Position numbers and translations under genes: made by a program
The notes under the pieces: generated by a model
What the model was told of the DNA's origin: nothing
The model's database searches: none
Seen by the model: the letters and a program-made list of their open reading frames with translations, nothing else
Part shown: piece by piece, positions 1-11,200 of the stretch
Numbering within the stretch: the first letter of the stretch is position 1
How the letters are laid out: each line of letters opens with the position of its first letter
Assembly (NCBI RefSeq): GCF_933775445.1
Contig: NC_065875.1
Span: 20,397,555-20,461,554 of the forward strand
DNA: 64,000 bases
Source of the DNA: Argentina anserina
Lineage: Eukaryota; Streptophyta; Magnoliopsida; Rosales; Rosaceae
Direction of reading: 5' to 3'

Positions 1-146
1 GATTTCATTTGTCGATCATAAATTATGTAAACAAAAAAAAATTAGAGAATATTATTAGAAAAAAAGACGAACTAACCTTAAGTACTCTCGTAGAATATAT
101 GTGATTGTTTATTTGTGGGTTTTAAAAATATTATATATATATATAT

Positions 147-566
147 AGTCTCTATCCACAGTTTCACTCTGAAATTACAGAGTGAAGCTTCACTCTGAAA
201 TTACATAGTGAAGTTCCAATTTTAGCACACTTTTCGGTCAATTTTTTTTCACCATAAGCGATTCAATATTTCGGTATGCTATACAAGATCATCTCTACAA
301 AGTTTCATCCAATTTGACAATGGTTTGAGCTTTCAAAATTGAGATTTACACGAACGGTTCACGTTAAACAGTTTTAATTAATTTATTGATTTAATCTAAT
401 TTCAATACTTTAACGATGTCCGAATCCAATGAAACTTTGTAGAGATGATTTTGAATAGCATACCTAAATATTGAATCACTTATGGTGAATTTTTTTTATC
501 GAAAAGTGTGCCAAAATTGGAATTTCACTTTATAATTTCAGAGTTAAGCTTCACTCTGGATATGGA

Positions 567-575
<9 letters not shown>
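147..575. mobile_element. Palindromic MITE (foldback element A)
   Basis: Two arms of about 180-200 bp (about 147-345 and 395-575) are imperfect reverse complements around a spacer of about 50 bp. The left end reads GTCTCTATCCACAG; the reverse complement of the right end reads GTCCATATCCAGAG. Inside each arm are the words GCACACTTTTCG and ATCATCTCTACAAAG. A short unit built on CACTCTGAAATTACA occurs twice in the left arm. The element sits between (TA)n runs, so the target duplication cannot be read. No coding capacity. A related element lies at 38335-38729. Confidence 0.75.

Positions 576-598
<23 letters not shown>
570..598. repeat. (TA)n microsatellite
   Basis: A run of TA dinucleotides directly borders the right end of foldback element A. 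A shorter run lies at about 129-147 on its left. Confidence 0.9.
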
Positions 599-600
<2 letters not shown>

Positions 601-1800
601 TCAATTTGAGTTGGATAATTTAGAAATATTCTCAATTAAATTAGGATAGTTTGGGTAGTAAAAATTGATACCCGAACTAATTGAAGAATTGAATCTGATA
701 CCCAACTCCTCCCCTTGGGTATCACATTAGGGGTTTTAGCAGGAATTGATTCCTGATGAGACCCACATTCATTACAATTCTCCTATGTATTAGTAAACGA
801 TAAAATTCTCTTATCCCATAATCAATTCCTCTATTTTCAATTCTATTCAATGTTATTAAACGTATCATTAGACTAATTTGGAGGCTCCTACGCTAAGACT
901 AGCACTTAAGTTTTGAAATGTGTATTAAGAAGATAGTTCCCAAAAGTAAGTTCTTGGTGTATTATAATTGGGACGCTCAACCTCGAAGTCTAGAAGTGCT
1001 TAATTAGAAATGGGAAAGGACAGCTGTGTTTCAGAAAGCAAACAACAACAACAACTAGCTAACTAGCTCTTGGTTTTTTCTTGTAAACTATAGGTTACGT
1101 TTGGTGCCACTGAAGCTTTAAAACTTTGAAAATCGGATTTGATATGATAGAGGTAATCACCAAATTGTGGACTTATTATTCATGAAGGTGGATACGTTAA
1201 CGTGTTACTCCTACAAGCTTAGGTGATTCAAATGGAGAAATGGAGCCTTGCAAATTTACATTGTGGACTATAGTGATGAGTTTGATAAGAGAGCAAAACT
1301 AGTACAGACGGGGGATCATTTGGTACACATACTACAAATTAAAAATGGGATACACTCATACACATGCGTGTTTTGGAAACTTTTCTTATTCATTTTTTTA
1401 ATCAACACATAATTGAAATTTTCTTCTCTTATGAACACCCTATACACACCTCCAGAGTTTACAACATTAGTTAATCTTGTTCTAACTAAAGTTCGATTCA
1501 TTTTCTTCAAATAAGAGCCAAAATGTGTCATCATATCACCAAGTTGTTGAAGATGTTGGAACTTGGAAGGTTACTTCAATTCACCACATCAACATCGGGA
1601 GTCTGTTCCTCGCGGTTTTATGTTTTAGTTTCCCGTTTTTCTTTTTATGTGTTGTAGAGAGAAAAAACACAATCACACATGGATAATGAAAATGCCACAA
1701 GCCCATATCTCAATTAGTCCAGTAGGCCCACAAAAGACGACGAAGTATAATAGACGCAGATGTTCATATGATATCTGCTGCTTTGGGGGGTCAAACTCGA
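599..1800. other. Intergenic, no gene seen
   Basis: AT-rich spacer. Short ORFs here have no recognisable domain or splice context. The part after about 1650 is probably the promoter of the next plus-strand gene. Confidence 0.6.
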
Positions 1801-2362
1801 CGCGACACACTGAGCAGCGCAGGAACGTTGTAAACTGAGGAACAGGTAATCTTTTACTTGTTGAAATTCGATTACCTTTCTTTTTAATCTCAGCTTAGAT
1901 CGAAATTCAATCCTTCTATTGGATTGCTCGGTGGTTTCCCGACTATTGGAGAGCTTTAATTTGCCCTGAAATGTTAGAATAAATGTAAATATCAAGCCCT
2001 TATTCGAAATCTGTTAGCTGCTTATGGAATCTAGAAGCTGCTGATTTGTTTATATTGTATATATTATAGCTGCCAAAATGTTGGGGAGGGAGATAAGAAC
2101 TCTGAATTTCTTCTAATTTAATTTGGATATGGAACCCTAATAGAATCGAATAGCCGAAGGCCTTCTGTATGAATAGACTGAGCAGTGTAGTTTAGGGATG
2201 TGGAAAATGTTAAATACAGGACAACAAAATCTGAAGTTTTCATCGTTAAAATGTATGGTTTCATCTGATTTGGAGTGGTTTTGTATGATAAGTTTGAACT
2301 GTGTAAACTAGGGCTTGTGAAACACATGTGCTGATCTTAGGTTTTGGGTTCGTGTTTTACAG
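1801..2362 (+). other. 5' UTR region with intron of the complex I-type gene
   Basis: A good donor (AACAG|GTAATC, intron from 1846) and acceptor (TTTTACAG, ending 2362) lie upstream of the ATG at 2384. This implies a non-coding first exon ending at 1845 and a 516-bp leader intron, a common layout in plant housekeeping genes. The transcription start is not visible. Confidence 0.55.
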
Positions 2363-2383
2363 GCAAAGAAAGAGAGGTGCAAG

Positions 2384-2671
2384 ATGAGTTTTATCATGGA
2401 GTTTGCTGAGAATCTGGTGCTAAGGCTGATGGAGGACCCTAAGGAGCGAGATAGGAAGTTCAGGGAGCATGTGTATGCGGTGAAGGACAGATGTGAGAAG
2501 ACAAAGGAGATGTGGGCCTTACCTCTCCGCCCTTACGGGTTCTGGACCTTTGACCGCCACAATTCGCAGATGAAATGGGATGCCCAGATAAGTCAGGTTG
2601 CAGGCAGGAGGGACCCCTATGATGACCTTCTTCAGCACTGCCGTGATACTGATATCGGCCGATCAAAATGA
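2384..2671 (+). CDS. Small mitochondrial complex I-associated protein (At1g67350-like)
   Basis: The 95-residue protein lies in one exon. It opens with MEFAENLVLRLMEDP, has a charged middle rich in Lys, Arg and Glu, and then the block RPYGFWTFDRHNSQ followed by QISQVAGRRDPYDDLL. I recognise this as the plant family that includes Arabidopsis At1g67350, about 98 residues, reported among plant-type subunits of mitochondrial NADH dehydrogenase. That assignment comes from memory. No cleavable presequence or clear membrane helix is visible. The ATG at 2384 follows a leader intron. The next gene on the right, a REF/SRPP protein, is also its neighbour in Arabidopsis, which supports orthology. The exact complex I role is uncertain. 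Confidence 0.8.
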   Translation: MSFIMEFAENLVLRLMEDPKERDRKFREHVYAVKDRCEKTKEMWALPLRPYGFWTFDRHNSQMKWDAQISQVAGRRDPYDDLLQHCRDTDIGRSK

Positions 2672-4484
2672 GTGCTGTGAGGTATGTTTTTTTACAGTTT
2701 CTGGTCATTGTTTCTTTATATTGTATGGTTGGGAAGCGGAAACTTTTCTGATGTCGAGAATTGCTTCATACTCTTCTGGCTATCAGCTTCAAAGCCTTTA
2801 TGAGGTATCCATGAGAGTAGATGTTTGATATAATGATAATTAGATTTGTCTTAATGTGTTTGGAATGTTTAAGATTACGTCCCTGCTCTTATAATTTTGA
2901 AATTAAGAACATATCTCATCTATGTCGTATTCCCCACCCTTCATTAAGGTACCATTTGAAGAAGTTCCAGAACTTGTCACTAGCCGTAGAGTATTCCTTA
3001 GCAAGGGGAATGCATATATTGCCATGGGTCAGGTTAAAATTTAAGCTTTCTTTTGAATCTTGCGCTGAATCCAACTAATGAAGAAAATAACCATTTCCTT
3101 CCAGAGTATCTATTGTCTTTGAAGTTTTTTTATCAAAGGCGCAATAGATGCTCAAGCATGTACTAAATGCTGTGTTTCGTGATCTATGTGCACTGCTGTA
3201 TAAAGGCCATATACGTGTCTCTTTAAAATGCTTCTTATGAGCCTTCTTAGGAGACTGTTATTTGGCATTGCAATTTATGATAAAAACTTCTTGTAACTGT
3301 GATTGTTTAATTGTTATGAGTAACTAGTTTCATCATCATAGGTTTTGTGGACTAAAATCATTGGCCCTTTAAATTCAAGTCATGGTTTATAGTCTGTATC
3401 CTACTGAAAGGTTCCTGATTCTTTGCCTAGGTAGGGAAAATACTCTGCATTGGATATTTTCATACCACCACCAGTTGCGTTTGTTTGTGCAAATGCATGG
3501 TTTACATTGATGCTAGGGTAGCTAAACTGCTTTGTAAATTTTTGGGTCCTTAGAGAAACTATCAGTTGAAGTTCTAGTGCTTCCTTTATATTGGATGAAA
3601 AATCACTTGACTTTTCCTTTCTTTTTGGATGAACTCCCAGTCCTCTCCACTGCAACTCATAGTCTTGTTTCCGTTGTTGCAGAGGAGCTCTCCCCGAACT
3701 GGTTGGAGGTTTTTGTTGAAGTTGGAATTGTGCTGCAATTTCATTATTTGTTGTTAGATGCTTTTATCAGGGCTGGTATCTGCTTGTGAATAAGAGTCCA
3801 TGTCACCGTCTGTGTTGTGGAAGAACTTTTCCCTTTGATCTGTGATACGACTACAAGTCTACAAGCTTTATGCTCGCATAATTTCTAGACATATCATTGA
3901 TTTTAGTATTTGCTCTTGTACAATACTCTGAATGAAGGCTGTGATTATCTTAGAATTAAACTTGTTTCTAACTCTTCCATCCGGATACCAAATTAACCAG
4001 CGAGTGACACGGGTCCTACTTGAAGCCTTCAGCCAGTTTTTTTTTAACAAATTGGTAGAAGGTTTATGTCAACATACTGCAAAATGATAATAGTCAGTCT
4101 TGCATACTGCCTTTTTTTTTACCATGAACAAGTCATCTGCTTAAGGCTAGCCTTTAGTGACGGTTCATCCTGAAAGAAGAGCCGAAGTTACGATACTAAC
4201 AAATCTTTTATACTAGATTCACTAGAGCAGCAAACTGAATTAGTGGAACATCTCAATCAGATACAATGGTGTTGTGCCAAAGTGAAATTGTGCTCTGAAG
4301 GTTTGGCGCATCTGCCCCTTATCTCGCTGCTTTCAGCTCTTTGCTTTGCTCTCTTTTTCTAGTCTTCTTGCTTTCTGTTAGTTTCCCCTGCGTTCTCGTT
4401 AGTCTTGTTTGCTGCTGCTTCAGTTTGTAGCTTTGCCTTTTGGCTTTAACGAAAGTTTTATTCAGGCCACAAAGAATGCACTGG
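2672..4484. other. 3' flank of the complex I-type gene, no second gene seen
   Basis: Directly after the stop there is a possible donor (GTGAG|GTATG near 2680), and TTGTTGCAG near 3680 could be its acceptor, so the 3' UTR may contain an intron. T-rich transcript-like sequence continues to about 3800. The short ORFs here look random. Confidence 0.45.
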
Positions 4485-4640
4485 TGTTATGCTCAATTGC
4501 ATAGCTGCCTCTTCTTTTCTCTCCCTCACTCTGGTAAGTGTTGTTAATATCCCATTGATTGGAACCGAAGGTAGTATAACCCTTCATGGTCAAGTGTCTT
4601 CCCACTTGGTTGTATTTCTGGGACAAGCAACTACAAATTC
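4485..4640 (-). pseudogene. Decayed fragment of REF/SRPP 3' exon
   Basis: Read beside 5706-5865 of the intact gene, this stretch aligns through shared words: ATGCTCAA, GGAACCRAGG, ATAWCCCTTCA, GTCAAGTGTC versus GTCAAGTCCT, TTGGTTGTA and GGACAAG. It has many substitutions and a deletion of about 16 bp. It covers roughly the last 50 codons of the REF protein in the same orientation as the intact copy 1.2 kb away. No open frame remains. The simplest reading is a relic of an old tandem duplication of the REF gene. Confidence 0.7.
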
Positions 4641-5683
4641 TTACTCATGCGATGTCAGGACTTTGATCAAATGGACATCAGTACTGTAAGGAACGCAGCT
4701 TGTCATATTCAAAAAGATGGCTACCACCAGAAAATCACCGAGTCATGCAAGCATGAAATACTAAATGTTGATGCGGAAAAATTTGCCAATAATGAACAAA
4801 CATAGAATAAATGAAATGCAGGAAAAGAATAGATTAGGAACACTAATTCATGAGAATTTTCACACTTCTTCGAAGCACACTATTGTTTCAACTTTCAACA
4901 TTTGGAGACAGAGAATCTGAGCCGAGAGAAATTCGGAGTCCCTGAGACTCTGAGAGTGGTGGCGTTGGTTTAACCGAAATTTCAATGAGGCAAATAGCGA
5001 TTAATAATAGAAAAATGAGCATGCTAAATGCGTTTCAGGGATTCTGTTAACAAGCAGAACTTCTCTTCACATCCTTTGCGTATTCATTTCTGTAATCCGT
5101 AAATTCCTATCTTCCTATCTTTCATCGAAATTCTGAGACGGGTGATATATGACCAACCTCGCTTGTTAACTATTACCAAAGAGACAGAATTTATTGTAAC
5201 GAATTTACAGCAACTCAAGCAACCATGGAAACCAGTCCTGAATTTGGATTGCAGCTTGACACCACACTTTGGTAACGAAGTCTCAGATTCATCCCCACAA
5301 ACATTCAAGGTTTTGAACTACATATTCTTCAGTGTTTCAGGTTACAACTCTGATCGACTGATTATAGGGAGCCAAACACAAAGAAGACAGCGAGAATTCA
5401 TGCGAAGGCACTTGCTTTTGGTTTAAAATGACAAAGCCAATGGCACTCATCCTTTCACGATTTCATCATGCAAACCTGAAACTACAAGCAAGCAAATGAC
5501 CAAAATTGCAACACAGATTGGCTAAACCATTGTCACCCGTTCACAAACTGAAAATAGATTAACAGGGTCTAGAAGTCATTTACATAGCAGCTAGCTAATC
5601 TGCATTCCTTCAAATTCACCGTTCCACAAGACCATTCAACTAAAAGCATAAAAAGAAACTTAAACAAGCACCACTTTGCTCTC
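4641..5683. other. Spacer between REF fragment and REF gene
   Basis: No gene is seen. The right part is the 3' flank of the minus-strand REF gene. ORFs here lack family features. Confidence 0.5.
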
Positions 5684-7470
5684 TCAATCGGAATCAGAGT
5701 CAGAACTATGCTCAACATGAGCATCTCCTTTCTTCCCAGCCTTTCCCTGATTCACTGCTTTGGATATATCATCAACCGGAACCAAGGGCAAATAACCAAA
5801 GATGGGATATCCCTTCACAGTCAAGTCCTTAACGGTGTGGTTGTACTTCTTGGACAAGTGAGCAGCTGTTGGTGCAGCCTTCTCTGCCACTTTGTGAATC
5901 GGATGATACTGGTCAAGTAAAACCCACAACTTCACAGATTGGTTAAATACAAGCTGCTTAGATTCTGTAGCTACATAATGAATGGCTGACCGAGGACCGC
6001 CAATTTGGGCCTCCTTCACAAGTCTTTGACCCTTTTCCATAGCTGTCTGGATCAAACAGTGACCTTTGCTTACTACCTGCTTAGCCAAAGGAGGAGCATG
6101 CTTGCTAATCTTGTCCGTCGCTTCATCTACCTGTTGAAGTGAGTGTACAACTGTCAATACCGTACCCACCAAGATTTATCAATATTGAAACTCAACTGGC
6201 ATTTAGTGATTTATTACTTCCGTAATTGAATAGCATGTAAACTATAAATTTTTAAACCTGCATCACGAATAACTCAAAAACCTCTCAACTCGAGCTCAAG
6301 GATACATACAACCAAAATTATCAAATGAATAAAGATTTCACAACCCAGCAGTGTTTTTAAGCCTAACCAACATCTACGCATACAACAAGACTTGGAAACA
6401 AAAGTTCACCAATAACAGACTACCTCCTGATAAGTAGCACAAGAGCACAGAGACAAGACTTGCAACAAAATTTCAAGATCATATAAACCACGACTTGTTA
6501 ATCTAGTATCCTTGAGTGGTTGGTTATCCACTACCCTGGCAATCTAGCTCCGCTCTCTAGCACAAGGCTAGATGCCTAAATGTTAAACTATGCCGACTTC
6601 TTAAATTTAACTGAACATACAGAGTACCTCTTAGCGCATAAATTAAAGGCCCTTTAAAGCTTTACACTACCACGATCACAAGAAAAAGAAAAACAAGCAT
6701 CCAACGTAACAGCTACCATCACATTCGAGTAAAACCCGACACAACCCAAAGTAAACTTAGGTAAGCATCAGAACAACATCAACTATACAAAATTCAGCAC
6801 TTCACACTACTTTGACAACCCAAGCCAAGCAGGCATTCTACTTTGCAATTTCCCACAATCCAATTTTCATCCAAAGATGCAAGGCACAAGCAAATGAAGC
6901 AGCAAGGGCACAGCAAGTGAAGAATATTAGACCTCATCTACAAATTTAGGCATCACCAAATTCACACTCCAATCAGAATCTCCCTTTACATCATCGATTC
7001 AGATACCACCACATCAGTACAATTCTAACAAACAGCCACAACAGCAATTTCCGGATCAAGACAATAAATTCACAAAACGATACATACCTTGGTGTCAAGA
7101 AAAGCAAGAACATCGTCAGGCACGCCCTTAAGCTTGTGATACACCGGACCGACGACGGTGGTGACGGCACCCTCCACAGTCCCAACCATCGATCTCAGCG
7201 GTCCCGAGTTCTGCTTCGCATACACATACAGATTCGAAACGCACACCAGCGTCTGAATCGCAGCGATCCTCACAAACCCTAAGTGCTTCAGCTCCTCCTC
7301 CTTCCCAACCTTGTACTCCATATCCTTCTGCACCAAACCAAAACAAACACAGAACCAAAACGGTTGCTTCAGATCCAAGCAAAGAATCCCAAACACAAAC
7401 TGCACAAAATCATATTGAGACCAATTTAGAGGATGGAGAAATCGCTTACCTTGTCGACGGTGGCGGCCAT
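5684..7470 (-). CDS. REF/SRPP family lipid-droplet-associated protein
   Basis: Three coding exons on the minus strand join in phase 0: 7450-7470, 7088-7327 and 5684-6130, giving 235 residues. Exon 1 encodes only MAATVDK, and the long second intron is 957 bp. The protein carries the rubber elongation factor/small rubber particle protein domain over about residues 15-215, with GFVRIAAIQTLVCVSNLY, the repeated VDxxTDK pattern and the C-terminal block GYPIFGYLPLVPVDDI. The tail is acidic and Ser-rich. Family members coat cytosolic lipid droplets, acting in droplet size and stress response; in latex plants they sit on rubber particles. Arabidopsis LDAP1 (At1g67360) holds the same position next to ASY1. 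A (GA)n stretch lies in the leader. Confidence 0.92.
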
Positions 7471-7475
7471 TTGTA

Positions 7476-7494
7476 TCTCTCTCTCTCTCTCTCT
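7476..7494. repeat. (CT)n microsatellite in REF 5' UTR
   Basis: A run of CT dinucleotides directly upstream of the REF start codon, reading as (GA)n in the sense transcript. Pyrimidine or GA leaders are common in plant genes. Confidence 0.85.
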
Positions 7495-8277
7495 CAGATT
7501 TTCACGCTGTAGGAAAGTCGCAACTGAAAATATGGAGCAAATGGGGTTTTGGGGTTGCAGTGGGGGAGTTTTATAGTAGCGGTATGGAGTTCTAGAGAAA
7601 TCTCGCCCGTGTGATCTAGATTCATCAGACGGTGGTGCATTTTTGTTTGGGCTCAGCATGACGTCAGCTTTGGAATCACGAGCGTGGCGGGTAACGGTTG
7701 GCCCAGTACGGTGAGTTTAGTGGTTCCTAGGAGCGAGTCGAAGTTTCGCGAACGCCAATTGTCATTTTGAGATTCCTGGGTGCGGGGAGCTCAAATATAC
7801 GACAATAAATAAGGAGGCGAATATTGCTTTCAAATGAGTCCCAAAGCCTAAGGTTGTCTACCGACCTAAGTAATCTCGTAGTAGTTAAATGTCAGATATG
7901 GGCAAGTAGCAGGCTAAGTAATCGTGACCAAGTATATACTCTAAAATATTACGAAGCTTTTTAAAGCTTAGATTATCATAATCAAATCCAGGATGTTGTT
8001 ATTCTACTATTATAGTCCTACTGATGTCACTAGATTCACATGGTGGGTCAACCATTTCGTTACTAAAACAAGCACCTAAAACTCAACTCCTTTATGTACC
8101 ATTGACGATTGTTCAGTGTTCACGACCTTCTTCCCTATTGTTGACAAAGACAAAAGGCTACCAGTGCCCTATTACATATCTCTGGTTTAAAAGCTCATAA
8201 CATATTTGCTTAACTATGGTTATGATAGAACTTTCCTACTTGAAATGGGACAGCTATAAGTGCAGCTGCTGAGATCT
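7495..8277. other. REF promoter and ASY1 3' flank
   Basis: No gene is seen. The left part is the promoter of the minus-strand REF gene. The right part follows the ASY1 stop codon at 8278. Confidence 0.5.
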
Positions 8278-11200
8278 TCAGACGGCTTGCGATCTCTGGC
8301 GCTTTGTGTACTGGAGAATAGGCTCCTTCACCTATAGAAAAGAAAAACGAAGTATTGTGAGTTCGTCACTAGGCGTTGTGCTGGTGAATCGCAAATATGG
8401 AAACAAATGGAGGAGAGGTCATATTCGTACCGTGCTTGTTTTCCTGGAACGCTTGCCTTGGGTGGACATACTAGATATCACTCTGTCCCCATCATCACAA
8501 TGGTTTGTGTTGCCATTTGCTCTAGTCTGATCAATTCCGAGCGCACAGCTCTCTCTCGAAACTACTGGCTGCACAGTTGTAGAGCAAATTATGTTTACCA
8601 CGGTTCAGTTGCATGAGAAACTAAGCATGAAATCAAACGGTTAGAGGGTAGATATTTGATTAAGAGTCTTACTAGAGCCCTGCTTGTGGGAGTGTTTCCC
8701 TGCCCCTTTGTCTTTGAAGTAGTATTCTCACTCCTGTCTGGACTATACTCCTGTGAATTAGGCCTTATACTCATGCGTGTGAGATCTGATCCAATCGAGT
8801 GGAGCACACCACATGTGGATGTGTCTCTCTGCTTACTTCCTGTTGACAAAAGCATTTGTGGATATCAGCACTAAACTGGTAATGTAAACCAACAACCACT
8901 AGAGGCTTAAACTCGGTTCAAATGCATAAAAAAGTTTGGCTCCCTCACCCAGTGAATGAACTTCTTGAAGATTTGACTTGCTTGGTGGTTCAACATTGTC
9001 GACATCCTGTCCAAGGTGAAAGATATGAGAAAGATAATTGGGATAATGGAAAAGATCTCATGACATGTTTTTAACAGAATTACCATTGCATCATAATTCA
9101 AAGCTTTCTGGACTTCTATAAGTTTTTTCTCGGTAACATCAGAATGGATCACACGCTTTCCTGGTTTTAAATGTAGATATATCAGCAAGTTAGACAAACT
9201 CTGATCCAGCCTAAGTAAGATGAGAACAAACATTTTCATCTTGAAACTGCACAAGTCACTCACCTAGCCTTCCATTGCCTTTGGCTTCCACAAAACCTTC
9301 TTGTGCCATTTTGTCAATCATCTTGCGCACTGTGTTCTGATTTGCTTCTCTTCCAAGCTTGTTCTGAAGTTTCGGAACTGACACATACCGCATGGGAAGT
9401 GCATGACACAGTGCCTGGAGGAGTAAACAAAACCCTCAATCATAATGTATAAAATGCTTGTTTCTCACAAATAATATAAAATTTACATATGGTTTTCATC
9501 ACAACAGAGATCAATCTTGTACATCAGACTATGGTAATTTTTTCGCCTTAAAAATTAATAGATGGATTAGCAGAAGGTTTTAAGCTTAGTTATAAGGCAC
9601 ATGTAACGAGTTTGATATTTTCAGATACTAAAATTATGACAAGGCAGGCATCACAATTACCTTCATGTACAAGTGATCATTAGACTTGGGAGTTTTGTTG
9701 CCAACTAGGATTGCTTGCCCATTAATTTCTTGTTTTACCACAGTGAATTCATAATCAGACTTCTGCATTGTTAGATTTCCAGGAAGAAACAACAAGTTTG
9801 ACACCAAAGAGATAATATGGACTTGAAATTGAAGAAAAACAAGGGAAAACAAAAACCTTCAGCCTGTTAATAGTGTATGTGTCCCCTCCAGTTTTTGCAA
9901 GAGTGCCATCCACAAGAAGCTTGTCCATAATTTCTGTAGTGAAGCCAAACAGAATTGAAAGCAAACTAATGTTGTTGTAAAAATATAAAATAAGCTCAAA
10001 TGTACAATGAAGCAGCAGGTCTATGTTCATTCTTCAGTTTACCTTCAATTAGAACCTGCATACAAAAATACAGAAATGCAATCATTAGGTATACATTTTA
10101 AGAATCACATCTCAGACTTAGCCAACTGTACCAATAGTCAGTATTTGGCAATGACTTCCAGCAGATAAATCAATGGTTGGAATCCTTACCACCGAAATGT
10201 CTGGGAAACTCGACAGAACATCAGTAACTTTAACAGTGTCAAGATGGCAACTACTGATCCAGTCCTTTATCCGGGAAAATTGTTGTTCATCTTCCTCTGG
10301 ATCCTGAGTATCATCTGAAGCTGTATAGTTATAACACAGATCATTATTAATGCAGCTGTGCAGGAAAATCGTAAAGGAGATGTGTACTTTTAGGAAATAA
10401 AGCCCATAAATTGATCAATAGTTAGCTCAGAGTCCAAGTCCATAAAATGTTTTTCAATATCATTCTCGTGTGCTGATTGACCAGCTAAGTTATACATAGT
10501 TGAACTATTACCTTCATCATTCATGCAATTATCTTCCTGTGGTTGGTTAGCTGTCACGAGAACTGCAATTACTTTCACCAACAACTTAGACCAAAGCTAT
10601 CAGGAAAGGAAACTATCGTACAAAGGGTATGCCATACATAATTCTACAAATCTTACCAGCAGGAGCAACTATATACTGGTCCTCTTGTGATTGGTTAACC
10701 TATAAATTGTAACAAAACATATTATGCCTCAGTATTGGCACCATCAAGTAAGCAAAAATCTCTAAAGCCAAAGTAGATGCTAGTTGAGTTCATAACATCA
10801 GTTTTACCTCACTGTCAGATTCAGAAGAGTCATCCATTTGCATTGAGTCGTCAGCTCCTAAGCTTACTACATCATCTTGAATATCATCATTTTCATCCTC
10901 ACAGGGATCCAGCACGCTCTTTACCTGTAGAGTGTAGACATAGGGAAGCTAACTTAATCCGGCGCATGAATCGTGAATCCTAGTTTCTGGCCTTCCAAAA
11001 TAAATTCATATTCATTACCTTGAGAGCTAAGACAAGATGCTTGCTATTTACATTCCCAACCTCCATTTTCAATGGATTCTTGGTCCATAAGTTTCGAGTT
11101 TCTTCTTCTGTGCAGCCTCTGAAAAATGGAGGCTCATAATCTGCTGGCTGCACGTTCAAATAAACCTGTCACCTTCTGGTACACAAAGCACATTTAAGAA

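Noticed and set aside
8306..8874. Plus-strand frames over the ASY1 3' exons
   Set aside because: The minus strand encodes the conserved ASY1 C-terminus with perfect phase; plus frames are shadows.
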